Shown here piece after piece: positions 1 to 9,691 of a DNA stretch of 64,000 bases. Below the pieces are notes generated by a model that saw only the letters and a program-made list of their open reading frames with translations, ran no database searches and had not been told where the DNA came from. The stretch is from assembly GCA_028383305.1 (NCBI GenBank), contig JAOEVD010000002.1:1-64000 (forward strand), in the 5' to 3' direction. The first letter of the stretch is position 1, and every line of letters begins with the position of its first letter. Both the position numbers and the translations under genes were made by a program. This DNA is from Candidatus Puniceispirillum sp. (GTDB lineage Bacteria > Pseudomonadota > Alphaproteobacteria > Puniceispirillales > Puniceispirillaceae).

Positions 1-54
1 CATAACCTTGACACTATCATCACTGATGGATGGCAAGTTGAAATAAGAACAGGC

Positions 55-774
55 CTAATCGGCGAGCCGATAGCCTTTTTCAATGGTCAGAACCAATTGC
101 TTTTTGGTTAGGCGGCTTATTTTTTGCCGCAACCGGTAAATATGCGTTTCCAATGTGTGAGTGCTAACGCCATTTTGAAACCCCCATACTTCGGCAAGAA
201 GCTCATCTTTGGTGACATCATTGGGAAATGCCTGATAAAGAAACTTCAAAATTATCGCTTCTTTTTCGGTCAAGGCCTGCATCCGGTCACTGCCAATTTC
301 ATTAAGCATCTTATTGGCTGGCACAAAGCTGAGATTGCCAATTTCAAACCGCGCATCATCCGACGCACGAAACTGGCGCAATTGGGTGCGGATACGCGCA
401 ACCAACTCGCCAAGCCGAAGCGGCTTGGTGATATAATCATTCGCACCAGCTTCAAGCCCAAGAACGATATCTCCCTCGGCGCCTTTGGCAGTCAGCATAA
501 CAATCGGTTTGGCAAAACCGTTGTGGCGCAAACGCTGGCAAATATCAATGCCATTGCCATCGGGCATCTGGATATCAAGAAGAATCAAATCAGGGTTGAC
601 ATGGCTAAGCGCATTATCAAGGTCAGCAACAACACCCACCTCGAAAACATCATTAAATCCCTCAACCGCAAGCTGTTGCCGCAAGGTCGCCCGAAGATAG
701 GCATCATCATCAACAATTAACAAACGCGACGAAGACACTGCTTCTTTACCGCCGCTTGGGGACAACACTTGCAT
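55..774 (-). CDS. OmpR/PhoB-family DNA-binding response regulator
   Basis: A 239-residue two-component response regulator. The receiver domain covers about residues 17-130, with the acidic pocket D22-D24, the likely phosphoacceptor D67 in LLDIQMPDG, the switch threonine T95 in LTAKG and the conserved K117 in ITKPLR. The C-terminal part, about 140-238, looks like an OmpR-type winged helix (THTLETHIYRLRQK, then GYRL). On phosphorylation by a partner sensor kinase it would bind DNA and change transcription. No histidine kinase gene lies next to it in the window, so the stimulus and targets cannot be read here. It is divergent from ribA across a 124-bp gap that should hold both promoters. The first 16 residues are a poorly conserved leader, so the true start could be slightly further in. 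Confidence 0.9.
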   Translation of the reverse strand: MQVLSPSGGKEAVSSSRLLIVDDDAYLRATLRQQLAVEGFNDVFEVGVVADLDNALSHVNPDLILLDIQMPDGNGIDICQRLRHNGFAKPIVMLTAKGAEGDIVLGLEAGANDYITKPLRLGELVARIRTQLRQFRASDDARFEIGNLSFVPANKMLNEIGSDRMQALTEKEAIILKFLYQAFPNDVTKDELLAEVWGFQNGVSTHTLETHIYRLRQKISRLTKKQLVLTIEKGYRLAD

Positions 775-898
775 TTTTTATCACAACTCAATACATCAAT
801 GGCGTATTCTTATTACGTGAATTAACCAGATACACCAAGCAACCCTAGCTTATTCTATCATTGCTTGTATATGTCTTAAACAATCCGGAGCCAACATT

Positions 899-2032
899 AT
901 GCACGATACGCGTGCAAAAAACGCCTACATGAAAGCCGAACGTGCCAGTGCGGAATTACGGCGCGGTGGTCATGTCATGCTGCGGTTGAATAATGGCGAG
1001 GCAGCGCTTTTTCGCGGCGCCGAATTTGCCGATGGTGAAGATATCAATTTTCTAAGCCGTCTTGCCGGTTCTGGCCCGCTTCTGGTGCTAACGGCAAACC
1101 GGGTAAAAAGTCTTCAACGCTCGCTTCGTCAAGGCTGGCCAGCAGCGACCATCGCGCTTGCCGCCCGCCATTATCAACAAATGTTTGACCTTGCTTTTGG
1201 CCAGACCACTTTAGGTGATGATGGCGACCTAAGCCTTGTTGCCGAACGAAGTGGATCACTTGCCGATCACGCAACAAGATTGTTACGCAATGCCAAACTG
1301 CTTCCCGCTGCGTTGATGGCGCGGTTGCCATTTCGCGATATTGCCGCACAAGACCGGTTTGCACAGGAACATAATATATTGGTTCTCGAGGCGCGTGATC
1401 TGGACTCCTATCATCACCAAGCTGGTGCGATGATGCGCATTGCGGCGCGGGCGCGGGTGCCACTTGCCGTTGCCGAAGATGCCGAAGTGGTGATGTTTCG
1501 TGCCGAAATTGGCGGCGAAGATCATTTTGCCGTTTTAATCGGCAAGGGCGCCGATCTTGACGCACCGCTGGTACGGCTTCATTCGCAATGTATTACTGGC
1601 GATGTTCTTGGCAGTCTGAAATGTGATTGCGGCGATCAGCTGCAGGCAGCCATGCGGCTCATGGCCGAAAATGGCGGCGGGGTGCTGATCTATTTGGCGC
1701 AAGAAGGACGTGATATTGGCCTGTTGAATAAAATGCGCGCCTATGCTTTGCAGGATAATGGCCTTGATACGGTTGATGCAAATCACGCGCTTGGTTTTGA
1801 CACGGATGAACGGGTGTTTTTGCCAGCAGCGCGTATTCTTGATGCGCTTGGCATTGCGCGTTTGCGGCTGATCACCAATAATCCTGACAAGATCAGCCAG
1901 CTAGAACAATGCGGGATCAAGGTTGAAGAACGCGTACCGCTAACGCTTGCCAGCAATCCGCATAATGAAGATTATCTGGCGACAAAGAAGCATCGGACTG
2001 GCCATATGATTGCGGATAAGGACAAAGGGTAA
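899..2032 (+). CDS. ribA: GTP cyclohydrolase II with N-terminal extension
   Basis: RibA converts GTP to 2,5-diamino-6-ribosylamino-pyrimidinone phosphate, formate and pyrophosphate, the first committed step of riboflavin synthesis. The catalytic domain is in residues about 195-365: the zinc cysteines are C231, C242 and C244 in CITGDVLGSLKCDCGDQ, followed by YLAQEGRDIGL and the LITNNPDK segment. At 377 residues it is far longer than the roughly 200-residue E. coli enzyme. The first 190 residues form an extra domain, as in many alphaproteobacterial RibA proteins, perhaps a degenerate relative of DHBP synthase (inference). The start has a CGGAG ribosome site about 9 bases upstream. It converges with the PLP-homeostasis gene, with only 6 bases between stops. 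Confidence 0.93.
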   Translation: MHDTRAKNAYMKAERASAELRRGGHVMLRLNNGEAALFRGAEFADGEDINFLSRLAGSGPLLVLTANRVKSLQRSLRQGWPAATIALAARHYQQMFDLAFGQTTLGDDGDLSLVAERSGSLADHATRLLRNAKLLPAALMARLPFRDIAAQDRFAQEHNILVLEARDLDSYHHQAGAMMRIAARARVPLAVAEDAEVVMFRAEIGGEDHFAVLIGKGADLDAPLVRLHSQCITGDVLGSLKCDCGDQLQAAMRLMAENGGGVLIYLAQEGRDIGLLNKMRAYALQDNGLDTVDANHALGFDTDERVFLPAARILDALGIARLRLITNNPDKISQLEQCGIKVEERVPLTLASNPHNEDYLATKKHRTGHMIADKDKG

Positions 2033-2038
2033 AAACCC

Positions 2039-2740
2039 CTAGCTGTCACGCGCGCCGAAAATAGCTGATCCTATACGAACCGCGGTTGCGCCAAACGCAA
2101 TTGCCTCTTCGAAATCACCACTCATTCCCATTGACAAGATGGAAAGATGATTACGTTTGGCAATGGTTTGCAACAGCGCAAAATGCATCGCTGCCTCTTC
2201 ATCAATTGGCGGAATGCACATCAGGCCGGTGATGTTTAGCCCTGCCTCATCACGGCAATAGGCAACAAAATTATCCGCATCCTCAGGCGCAATACCGGAT
2301 TTTTGCGCTTCTTTGCCAGTATTGACCTGAATATAGCAGTCCAGCTGGCGATTTTGACGAATCATCTCATCGCCAAGCGCCTTTGCCAGTTTTGGCCGGT
2401 CAACCACCTCGATAACATCAAATAGCGCCACCGCATCAGCCGCCTTATTGGTTTGCAGCGGGCCAATCAGATGCAATGTCAAATCGGCATGTCGATCGCG
2501 GCGTGGAACCCACCGGCTTTGGGCTTCTTGAACGCGGTTTTCGCCAAACACACGCTGGCCAGCGGCAATTGCCGCATCAATCCGGTCATCAGGCTGGCGT
2601 TTACTTACCGTCACCAAGGTAACTGGTCGATCAAACCCCGTTTGCGTTTTATAAGCCCCTTCGGCGGTGGCGATTTTGTCATGGATGGCAGCAAGATTAT
2701 TGACAATGACAGAATGCGTCTTTGAAATTTTGTCTGACAT
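2039..2740 (-). CDS. YggS-family pyridoxal phosphate homeostasis protein
   Basis: A 233-residue member of the YggS/PROSC (PLPBP) family, single-domain TIM-barrel proteins that bind pyridoxal 5'-phosphate and buffer the cellular vitamin B6 pool without a known catalytic activity. The PLP lysine is probably K47 in LVTVSKRQP. Family signatures follow: FGENRVQEA, HLIGPLQTNKA, VNTGKEAQKSGI, GLMCIPP and the phosphate-binding end SMGMSGDFEEAIAFGATAVRIGSAIFG. Length is normal for the family. The gene stands alone on the minus strand, convergent with ribA and divergent from the porin gene. Confidence 0.94.
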   Translation of the reverse strand: MSDKISKTHSVIVNNLAAIHDKIATAEGAYKTQTGFDRPVTLVTVSKRQPDDRIDAAIAAGQRVFGENRVQEAQSRWVPRRDRHADLTLHLIGPLQTNKAADAVALFDVIEVVDRPKLAKALGDEMIRQNRQLDCYIQVNTGKEAQKSGIAPEDADNFVAYCRDEAGLNITGLMCIPPIDEEAAMHFALLQTIAKRNHLSILSMGMSGDFEEAIAFGATAVRIGSAIFGARDS

Positions 2741-2955
2741 GATTTGTGCTGCCCCCTGGCCATGGCTGTCTGTTGCAAAAATATTTCCAGCTTTTGTAAC
2801 GCTTTAGCCCTTCATCGACAAGACTGTTGCAAAAATATCACACACTTGGAAAAACTTTATCCAGCGCATTCATCAGTTCTTGTTAATTTGGCGGGAGTTA
2901 ATATGGTGTGGCTATTGCCAATGGTGGCAACGACTTCTCTAAGGGAGATTTAATC
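2741..2955. promoter_or_regulatory. Porin upstream region with a 15-bp direct repeat
   Basis: This gap between the divergent PLP-homeostasis and porin genes must hold the porin promoter. Two exact copies of CTGTTGCAAAAATAT lie at 2770-2784 and 2824-2838, 54 bp apart start to start, about five helical turns. Such spacing could suit an operator or activator site, but that is inference. I could not pick a secure -35/-10 pair. The short reading frame across 2744-2953 has no support as a gene. Confidence 0.4.
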
Positions 2956-3825
2956 ATGCGTAAGGTTCTTCTTGCGACTACTGCTCTTGTAGCAATGAGC
3001 GTTACTGCTGCTCAAGCTGATGTTTCCATTTCTGGTCAAGGTGTATTCGAAGTATACACTCCAGATGGTGACGATCAGACATACACAACAGATGGCGCAA
3101 TTACAATAAAAGGTACCACTGTAACAGATTCAGGTTTAACTTTTACAGCTCTGTCACAACGGAAATTTGAAGGCGGTACTGCTAACGACTCTTATATCAA
3201 TATTGCAGGCGATTTTGGTAACGTCCGCATGGGTAACACAGACGATGTACTTGACCTCAATGATGGTGCATTAGCGCAAAACATGGACCTTGAGACCACA
3301 GGTGGTCCTGCATCGGGTGCAATCCATGGTACAGCAATTGGCGGTGATTCCCAGAACATTAGCTTTACCTCACCATCAATTGGCGGTGCCAAGATATACG
3401 TTTCTGTAGATGCAGATGGTGCTAACACAGCCTATGGTGCAAATTACGCAATGGGTATGGTTAACCTGGTAGCACAGTCTGATGAGACCTCAACCGTCAT
3501 GGGCGCCAGCTTATCTGCTAACGGCTTCACAGTAGGTATGGGTTCAAGAGCCACAGATGCATCTCCAACAAGATCAAAAATCAAAGCAACTGACATCGGT
3601 CTTTCTTACACAATGGGTGACATCACATTTGTAGCAACTAGCGCCCAGGGTAAAGAGGCAAACGCTGTAAACCGTACGGACAAGTATAAGAACGTCGGCG
3701 TTTCATACACAATTGCTCCTGGCGTTACAGCAATGATCGAATCTGGTGATTATGATCGCAGTGATGTTGCTGGTGCAGCTGGCAAATCATCTGCAACATG
3801 GGCAGCAATTGCAGTCGATTTCTAA
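2956..3825 (+). CDS. Outer-membrane porin
   Basis: A 289-residue precursor with a signal peptide of about 22 residues (MRKVLLATTALVAMSV, then TAAQAD) followed by a Gly/Asn/Thr-rich beta-barrel sequence that starts VSISGQGVFEV, as in Rhodobacter-type and Gram-negative trimeric porins. It ends in phenylalanine (AAIAVDF), the usual terminal residue for BAM-dependent barrel insertion. It would form a passive pore for small solutes. The start at 2956 was chosen because it begins the signal peptide and follows AAGGGAGA 8 bases upstream; an earlier in-frame start at 2908 would add 16 non-signal residues. Codon use is rich in ACA, GTA, GCT and AAC, unlike its neighbours, which suggests very high expression or separate ancestry. 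A strong terminator follows. Confidence 0.9.
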   Translation: MRKVLLATTALVAMSVTAAQADVSISGQGVFEVYTPDGDDQTYTTDGAITIKGTTVTDSGLTFTALSQRKFEGGTANDSYINIAGDFGNVRMGNTDDVLDLNDGALAQNMDLETTGGPASGAIHGTAIGGDSQNISFTSPSIGGAKIYVSVDADGANTAYGANYAMGMVNLVAQSDETSTVMGASLSANGFTVGMGSRATDASPTRSKIKATDIGLSYTMGDITFVATSAQGKEANAVNRTDKYKNVGVSYTIAPGVTAMIESGDYDRSDVAGAAGKSSATWAAIAVDF

Positions 3826-3848
3826 AATAACCGATAACGATACTATTC

Positions 3849-3880
3849 AAAGGGAGGGGCAAGCCCCTCCCTTTTTTCTT
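3849..3880 (+). terminator. Rho-independent terminator of the porin gene
   Basis: A perfect inverted repeat, GGGAGGGGC (3852-3860) and GCCCCTCCC (3863-3871), is followed by a run of T with one C (TTTTTTCTT). The stem is very GC-rich and extends by A-T pairs on both sides. It sits 24 bases after the porin stop codon, as expected for a strongly expressed single-gene unit. Confidence 0.93.
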
Positions 3881-3938
3881 TACAAATTCCCTACCTATTT
3901 GCATTGTTGCGCAAACAACAAAATCATAGGAGCCGTAA

Positions 3939-4478
3939 ATGACAATATTTCGCCGGATTTGCAAATTTACCCGCTTTGGCCGGATATTGTCATTCAGCTT
4001 GGGAACCGCTTTGCTGTTGTCTTCTTGCTCCGGTTTGAAAACCACGCCAGTCGAAGAACCTAAAGAACCAGTGTCAATATTTACTGGGAAACCGGGAGGC
4101 ATAAAATTATCTGAGTTAGGTTCAAAAAAATCTTCGTCTGGCGACGGCTTGCCAGTGAACGCGCTGTTATGGCGGGCGGCACTTGATATTGCGTCATTTG
4201 TGCCGTTGGATGATGTCGATACATTTGGCGGCAGCATCGTTACCGAATGGCACCAGCCCAACGACACACCTAATCAGCGTCTGAAATTAACCATGTTTGT
4301 GGTTGGCCGCGAATTACGTTCTGATGCGATCACCGTTCGCGCCTACATCCAAAACCGGCTTGGCCCTGAATGGGTTGACGCTGGCCGTGATGAAGCGCTG
4401 GGCCGCAAGCTAGAAGATCTGGTACTGACCCGTGCCCGCGAATTGCGCGCTGCCGCGGCAGCCGAAACGGTTAATTAG
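3939..4478 (+). CDS. DUF3576-family lipoprotein
   Basis: A 179-residue predicted lipoprotein. The N-terminus is basic (MTIFRRICKFTRFGR), then a hydrophobic stretch leads to the lipobox LLSSC, so the mature protein would start at the cysteine near residue 30. The rest matches my memory of the DUF3576 family, which in alphaproteobacteria often sits directly before leuS, as here. Conserved-looking blocks are NALLWRAALDIASFVPLDDVDTFGGSIVTEW and the C-terminal helix. Function is unknown; an envelope role follows only from the lipid anchor. A GGAG site lies 8 bases before the start. Confidence 0.82.
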   Translation: MTIFRRICKFTRFGRILSFSLGTALLLSSCSGLKTTPVEEPKEPVSIFTGKPGGIKLSELGSKKSSSGDGLPVNALLWRAALDIASFVPLDDVDTFGGSIVTEWHQPNDTPNQRLKLTMFVVGRELRSDAITVRAYIQNRLGPEWVDAGRDEALGRKLEDLVLTRARELRAAAAAETVN

Positions 4479-4635
4479 TTTGCGGCGATATGTTGATTAC
4501 CGGCAAAACCCCTAATCACCGTTATATTGACCATCTTACATGGTAATATTGATCATAAATCCGGCATTTGGTCTGGTTTGCATCACATGTGGCGCAATGG
4601 CTGATGAGCCCGAAAATGATCGAAGGAAAATTTGA

Positions 4636-7203
4636 ATGACCCAATATGATGCCCCCGCCATTGAACAGAAATGGCAAGATGAATGGGAACAGGCTGATTG
4701 TTTTACCGCCAGCATTGACAACGACAAACCAAAATATTACGTCCTTGAGATGTTTCCCTACCCTTCGGGCCGAATTCATATGGGGCATGTTCGCAATTAC
4801 ACGCTTGGCGATGTTGTAGCGCGTTACCGGCGTGCCAAGGGGTTTAATGTTTTACATCCGATGGGATGGGATGCGTTTGGTCTGCCAGCCGAAAATGCGG
4901 CTATGGAGCGCGGTATTCATCCGGGCAAATGGACAATTGAAAATATCGCTGCCATGCGCACCCAGCTGAAAAGCATGGGGCTGTCCTATGATTGGTCGCG
5001 GGAATTTGCCACCTGTTCACCTGATTATTACCAGCATGAACAAAAGATGTTTTTGAAATTTCTCCAAGCTGGGCTTGCCTACCGCAAGGAAAGCTGGGTC
5101 AATTGGGATCCGGTTGAAAACACCGTTCTGGCAAATGAACAGGTTGTTGATGGCTGCGGCTGGCGCTCAGGCGCGCCCGTTGAACGCCGCCTTTTGTCAC
5201 AATGGTTTTTGAAGATCACTAATTTTGCCGACGAACTTTTGGCCGCGATTGGCGATCTTGACCGCTGGCCCAGCCGCGTAAGGCTGATGCAGCAGAACTG
5301 GATTGGAAAATCCGAAGGTGCGCGTGTCCGGTTTTCAATTGACGGCGAAAGCCCGATTGATGCTGATCATATTGAGGTCTTTACCACGCGCCCTGACACA
5401 TTATTCGGCGCGTCATTTCTGGCCATCGCTGCCAATCACCCCTTGGCACTTGCGATTGGCAAAAATATTCCAGCTGCGGCTAATTTCATCACTGAATGCG
5501 CCAAGCTTGGTACATCTGAAGCCGCTGTCGAAACAGCCGAGAAAAAAGGCTTTGATACTGGATTGCAGGTTAGCCATCCGCTTGATCCGGCCATTAAACT
5601 GCCGGTTCATATTGCTAATTTCGTGCTGATGGATTACGGCACTGGGGCGATTTTTGGCTGTCCCGCCCATGACCAGCGTGATCTTGATTTTGCCAATGCT
5701 TATGGGCTTCAAATTTTACCGGTAGTGTTGCCTGATGGCGAAGATGCAACCAATTTTACAGTAACCGACACAGCCTATACTGGCTTTGGAAAGCTGTTTA
5801 ATTCGAGGGCTTGGGACGGTCTTGATATCGAGGCAGGCAAAGCCGCCGCCATTGCCGCCATTGCCGCCGCCAACGCTGGCACCGGCGAGACAACTTACCG
5901 GCTTCGTGATTGGGGCGTATCGCGCCAGCGCTATTGGGGCTGCCCGATCCCGATCATCCATTGCAATGATTGTGGTGCTGTCCCGGTGCCGGAAAAAGAG
6001 CTTCCGGTTATTTTGCCTGACGATGTTGATTTCGGCGGTAGCGGCAATCCGCTATCCAGCCATCCAAGCTGGAAACATACTAGCTGTCCGAACTGCGGTA
6101 AAGATGCCGAACGCGAACAAGATACATTCGATACATTTTTTGAAAGCTCTTGGTATTTTCTGCGTTATGCCGATCCAACATCTAATGATGGCGTCAATGG
6201 CGAGGCTGCGGCATATTGGCTGCCAGTTGATCAATATATTGGCGGGGTTGAACATGCAGTTCTGCATTTGCTCTATTCACGCTTTTTCACCCGCGCATTG
6301 TCACAAGTTGGCTATTTAGACCTTGGCGAGCCTTTTGCCGGCCTTATGACTCAAGGCATGGTTTGCCATCAAACCTTTCAAGATGAGGCGGGCAAATGGC
6401 TGTTCCCAACCGACGTCGTCAAAAAGGGCGATGCATGGGTGCAAACCAATGATGGCAGCAAGGTCACGGCGGGCCGCATCGAAAAAATGAGCAAGTCAAA
6501 ACGCAATGTCGTTGATCCTGAATTGATCATTCAGAATTATGGTGCTGATACGGCGCGGCTGTTCATGCTGTCTGACTCGCCGCCTGAACGCGATATGGAA
6601 TGGACTGAATCGGGCGTTGAAGGCGCGTCACGCTTTTTAAAGCGGGTCTGGCGCATGTCACAAGACCCTGATCTTGCACCGCTTGGCACGGCGCCTTTGG
6701 CCGATAGCGCAGCAAGCGCGCTTGCGCTTGTGCGGATGGCCCATAAATCAATCATTGGCCTGTCGGCTGATATTGAAAATTTCCGCTTTAACCGCGCTGT
6801 GGCCCAGCTTCATATGCTTGCCAATGCGATTGCCGATGTGAAAGCCACTGACAAGGGCGCCGCCGAAGCAAAACGGTTTGGCATTGAGACATTAACCCAG
6901 CTATTGGCGCCTTTATCGCCGCATATTGCCGAAGAAATCTGGCAAAGTCTCGGCCATAGCACACTTTTGGCGCAATCTGATTGGCCACAAGCCGATGCAA
7001 GCCTTGCCGCTGATAATGAAATCGAAATTGGCATTCAGGTGAATGGCAAGCTTCGTGATACCATCATGCTGCCGCGCGATTGCGAGGCTTATGATGCCGA
7101 AGCACGCGCGCTGGCATCACCAGCGATTATTCGTTATCTTGATGGCAAGGCGCCTAGAAAAGTGATTGTGGTGAAAAACAGGATTATCAATGTGGTTATC
7201 TAG
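4636..7203 (+). CDS. leuS: Leucyl-tRNA synthetase
   Basis: An 855-residue class I aminoacyl-tRNA synthetase that charges tRNA-Leu with leucine in the cytoplasm. The HIGH-type motif is HMGH at residues 48-51 ([19 protein letters not shown]) and the KMSKS loop is at 617-621. Between them lies the CP1 editing domain ([13 protein letters not shown] ... [17 protein letters not shown]) and a zinc-binding segment around 450-485 with two Cys pairs (CNDC and CPNC). The anticodon-binding domain and the C-terminal VNGKLRD segment are present, and length is normal. AAGGAAA precedes the ATG. The 3' end overlaps lptE by 14 bases, so leuS, lptE and holA are probably one operon. Confidence 0.98.
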   Translation: MTQYDAPAIEQKWQDEWEQADCFTASIDNDKPKYYVLEMFPYPSGRIHMGHVRNYTLGDVVARYRRAKGFNVLHPMGWDAFGLPAENAAMERGIHPGKWTIENIAAMRTQLKSMGLSYDWSREFATCSPDYYQHEQKMFLKFLQAGLAYRKESWVNWDPVENTVLANEQVVDGCGWRSGAPVERRLLSQWFLKITNFADELLAAIGDLDRWPSRVRLMQQNWIGKSEGARVRFSIDGESPIDADHIEVFTTRPDTLFGASFLAIAANHPLALAIGKNIPAAANFITECAKLGTSEAAVETAEKKGFDTGLQVSHPLDPAIKLPVHIANFVLMDYGTGAIFGCPAHDQRDLDFANAYGLQILPVVLPDGEDATNFTVTDTAYTGFGKLFNSRAWDGLDIEAGKAAAIAAIAAANAGTGETTYRLRDWGVSRQRYWGCPIPIIHCNDCGAVPVPEKELPVILPDDVDFGGSGNPLSSHPSWKHTSCPNCGKDAEREQDTFDTFFESSWYFLRYADPTSNDGVNGEAAAYWLPVDQYIGGVEHAVLHLLYSRFFTRALSQVGYLDLGEPFAGLMTQGMVCHQTFQDEAGKWLFPTDVVKKGDAWVQTNDGSKVTAGRIEKMSKSKRNVVDPELIIQNYGADTARLFMLSDSPPERDMEWTESGVEGASRFLKRVWRMSQDPDLAPLGTAPLADSAASALALVRMAHKSIIGLSADIENFRFNRAVAQLHMLANAIADVKATDKGAAEAKRFGIETLTQLLAPLSPHIAEEIWQSLGHSTLLAQSDWPQADASLAADNEIEIGIQVNGKLRDTIMLPRDCEAYDAEARALASPAIIRYLDGKAPRKVIVVKNRIINVVI

Positions 7204-7720
7204 CCTATTTGAAACTACAGCTGCTTTGCGGTCATTCCGGCTTGGCAGCATCATCCTATGCGGCCTGATTTTAACCAATTGTGGTGATATAACAATTCGC
7301 CAGCTTGGCACCGAAAACCTGCAAAACCTGCAACAAATCGCGGTTCAAGACGCATCGGGGCGCGAAGGCCAACTTTATGGCCGCGAATTGCGCAAATTGC
7401 TGCATATTGGCGGAAAAGGGGTTGAAAACTATAACCTGATTTCATCAATCTCGGTTAGCGCGTCAAGCACATTGTCGGTTCAGGGCGCAAGCTCAGCATT
7501 GAAAAAAATGACTATGACCGCCATGTTTGACCTAAGTGATTTTACCTCGGGTGAAACGTTAATTGCTGATAGTATTACCGCTGATGCCACGCTTGGTGCC
7601 GTGACGTCACTTTATGGTCAGGATAAATCTGAAACCCATGCCCGCGAACGGCTTGCCATTTTGCTGGCACAACGTGTTGTGCGGCGGCTACAGCTTTATT
7701 TCCTGAACCAAGGCCAATAA
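7190..7720 (+). CDS. lptE: LPS-assembly lipoprotein LptE
   Basis: A 176-residue lipoprotein with hydrophobic segment [14 protein letters not shown], lipobox LTNC, and a mature part of about 145 residues. LptE plugs the LptD barrel and completes lipopolysaccharide export to the outer leaflet. Sequence identity within this family is low, and the assignment rests on the lipoprotein signal, the length and the conserved order leuS-lptE-holA, the same as in many proteobacteria. It starts inside leuS, overlapping by 14 bases in another frame, which points to translational coupling. The long antisense frames here look like shadows. Confidence 0.85.
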   Translation: MWLSSLFETTAALRSFRLGSIILCGLILTNCGDITIRQLGTENLQNLQQIAVQDASGREGQLYGRELRKLLHIGGKGVENYNLISSISVSASSTLSVQGASSALKKMTMTAMFDLSDFTSGETLIADSITADATLGAVTSLYGQDKSETHARERLAILLAQRVVRRLQLYFLNQGQ

Positions 7721-7736
7721 CCACTATGGCCATCGG

Positions 7737-8756
7737 ATGAAAATCGCGCCGCGCCAAATCGCCAGCTTTCTAACCAAACCGCCAGCCGAAATTACTGCTG
7801 TTCTGTTTCATGGCAATGATTTGGGCATGATTAGTGAACGCGCCAAACAATTTGCCCATTTTTTCAGTGACAATCTTGATGACGTATTTTCGGTGACCCG
7901 CCTGACCAGTGATATGCTGTCAGGCGAGGCAGGGTTGATTGCCGATTCAGCCGCTGCAATTCCGGCTTTTGGTGATCGGCGTCTTGTTTTGGTCAAAGGC
8001 CGGGGTACAGAATTGCTTGAGGCTTGTAAAGTGGCGTTTACCAAGCCAATTGCCGATACAATCATCATTGTCGAAGCAAGTGAAACAACGACCAAACATG
8101 CGATTGTCAAACTTTTCGAAACCAGCAAGACCGCTGCATCAATTGGTTGCTATGCTGACAATATTAGCGATATCCGCGCATTGGCGACAAGCATATTTGC
8201 CGCCGATCAGGTGACCGCAAGCCGTGATGCGCTTGATATCATTGCTGAAAGACTTGGCAGTGACCGCGCTTCATCGCGGAGCGAGATTGCAAAACTTGCC
8301 TTAATGGCAGGCCCAGGTGGAAAGCTTGACGCTGATGATGTGCGCATCGCGCTTGGCGATAGTACGCTTTTGGCAATTGACGATATTGCCGATGCCCTTG
8401 CCAGCGGTGCGGTTGGCCGCTTGCAACAGGCATTGCAAAAAGCATGGTATGAAGATGCTAATGCGGTGATGATCATCCGGGGGTGCCAAACCTATTTCCG
8501 GCAATTGGGTCTTGCAAGTCACGCCATGGCGGCAGGTCAATCAGCGCAAAATGCACTTCGCAGCCTGCGTCCACCCCCACATTTCAAGCTTCAAGACCGG
8601 TTGCAAGCGCATCTTCGGCGCTGGCGACCCGATTTGGCAATGGATGTGGTGAATCGGCTACAAGATATTGAATTACAATTGAAATCTGGCGGGATTAATG
8701 ATCAGCTTTGTACCGCGCAAAGCCTTCTTGGGATCTGTCTTCGCGCCCCGCGCTAG
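7737..8756 (+). CDS. holA: DNA polymerase III delta subunit
   Basis: A 339-residue HolA protein, the clamp-loader subunit that opens the beta clamp. The N-terminal part reads VLFHGNDLGMISERAKQF, where the family has a degenerate P-loop region, followed by FGDRRLVLVKG and the C-terminal helical collar with IRGCQTYFRQL. Length is normal. It is the third gene of the leuS-lptE-holA run, 16 bases after lptE. Its stop codon shares a CTAG tetranucleotide (8753-8756) with the stop of the convergent parB gene, so the two genes overlap tail to tail with no room for a terminator. Confidence 0.95.
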   Translation: MKIAPRQIASFLTKPPAEITAVLFHGNDLGMISERAKQFAHFFSDNLDDVFSVTRLTSDMLSGEAGLIADSAAAIPAFGDRRLVLVKGRGTELLEACKVAFTKPIADTIIIVEASETTTKHAIVKLFETSKTAASIGCYADNISDIRALATSIFAADQVTASRDALDIIAERLGSDRASSRSEIAKLALMAGPGGKLDADDVRIALGDSTLLAIDDIADALASGAVGRLQQALQKAWYEDANAVMIIRGCQTYFRQLGLASHAMAAGQSAQNALRSLRPPPHFKLQDRLQAHLRRWRPDLAMDVVNRLQDIELQLKSGGINDQLCTAQSLLGICLRAPR

Positions 8757-9691
8757 CGGATGCCAAGCTGCGCCAATAAATTGGTCATCTGATCAAGCGA
8801 TTGGCAATCAATGGTGACTTTGCCGCAGTCTTTTGCCTCGTTCCAATTAATATGAAATGCTAGCCCCAGCTTTTCCGCTGCCTGTTTTTCGAGCGCTTTG
8901 ATATCGGCTGATTTTTCCAGCGGCTTTGGTTTTTGTCCAGCTTTGCCAGCAGGCTGTTTCGCCAAAGCCTCAGCTTGCCGCGCCGACAGACCCTTTGCCA
9001 CAATCATCTTGGCCAAGGCGTCAGCCTGAACATGGCCAATTAATGGCCGCACTTGTCCCATGGTGATTTTCCGCTCAATCAACAGGTTTTGAACAGAGGG
9101 TGGAAGCAGCAAAAGCCGCAAAAGATTGGCAATATGGCTTCTAGATTTGCCAATGATATCAGATAGTTGTTCTTGTGTGTACTGATTGATTTCAAGCAAT
9201 TTTTGATAGCCTTGCGACTCTTCGATCACGCTAAGGTCACGTCGCTGGATATTTTCGATTAGAGCGATTTCATAACATTCAGCATTGGTTAATTCACGAA
9301 TGATCGCTGGCACCTGATGAATTTTGGCCAATTGCGCCGCCCGCCAGCGCCGTTCACCAGCGACAAGCTGGTAACGCGATGGTTTTTCGGGATTTGGCCG
9401 CAGCAAAATCGGCTGGACAATACCTTTTTGCCGAATTGACGAAGCAAGTTCATCAAGACCAGCCTTATCAAACCGGCGTCGTGGCTGCCAAGGTCCAACA
9501 TTAATCCATTCAATCGGGATATCCTGAAACCCGGTTGCCGCGGACGCGCCGACAGCGTCAGATGATGATGCGGTTACACCGGTGGCGGTGGCAATACCGC
9601 GATCACCAAGAAGCGATGACAGGCCACGGCCAAGCCCCCGCGAGGCGGTTTTTTTCGATGATGACACAGCTGGCGGCATTTTTGACGACAT
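8753..9691 (-). CDS. parB: Chromosome-partitioning protein ParB
   Basis: A 312-residue ParB/Spo0J protein. It binds parS, spreads as a CTP-dependent clamp and, with ParA, segregates the origin region. Visible blocks: the N-terminal RGLGRGLSSLLGD peptide that contacts ParA; ParB/Srx motifs including GERRWRAAQ (CTP binding) and ENIQRRDLS; the helix-turn-helix around IIGKSRSHIANLLRLL; and a C-terminal dimerisation domain. I chose the ATG at 9691 because it shares its A with the parA stop (TAATG), has AAGGAAG upstream and begins the family-typical sequence; a longer frame would overlap parA by 70 bases with unlike sequence. Two matching parS sites lie in this window. Confidence 0.97.
   Translation of the reverse strand: MSSKMPPAVSSSKKTASRGLGRGLSSLLGDRGIATATGVTASSSDAVGASAATGFQDIPIEWINVGPWQPRRRFDKAGLDELASSIRQKGIVQPILLRPNPEKPSRYQLVAGERRWRAAQLAKIHQVPAIIRELTNAECYEIALIENIQRRDLSVIEESQGYQKLLEINQYTQEQLSDIIGKSRSHIANLLRLLLLPPSVQNLLIERKITMGQVRPLIGHVQADALAKMIVAKGLSARQAEALAKQPAGKAGQKPKPLEKSADIKALEKQAAEKLGLAFHINWNEAKDCGKVTIDCQSLDQMTNLLAQLGIR

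Noticed and set aside
1-54. Possible start of another minus-strand gene at the left edge
   Set aside because: A CAT at 1-3 could be a reverse ATG, but nothing of the gene lies in the window to judge it.
124-720. Long plus-strand frame opposite the response regulator
   Set aside because: It is antisense to a well-matched receiver and winged-helix protein and shows no domain of its own; a shadow frame.
2744-2953. Small frame upstream of the porin
   Set aside because: No ribosome site, odd composition, overlaps the promoter region and has no recognisable motif.
3725-4267. 180-codon minus-strand frame across the porin end and DUF3576 gene
   Set aside because: Covers two genes and a terminator on the other strand; no sign of its own.
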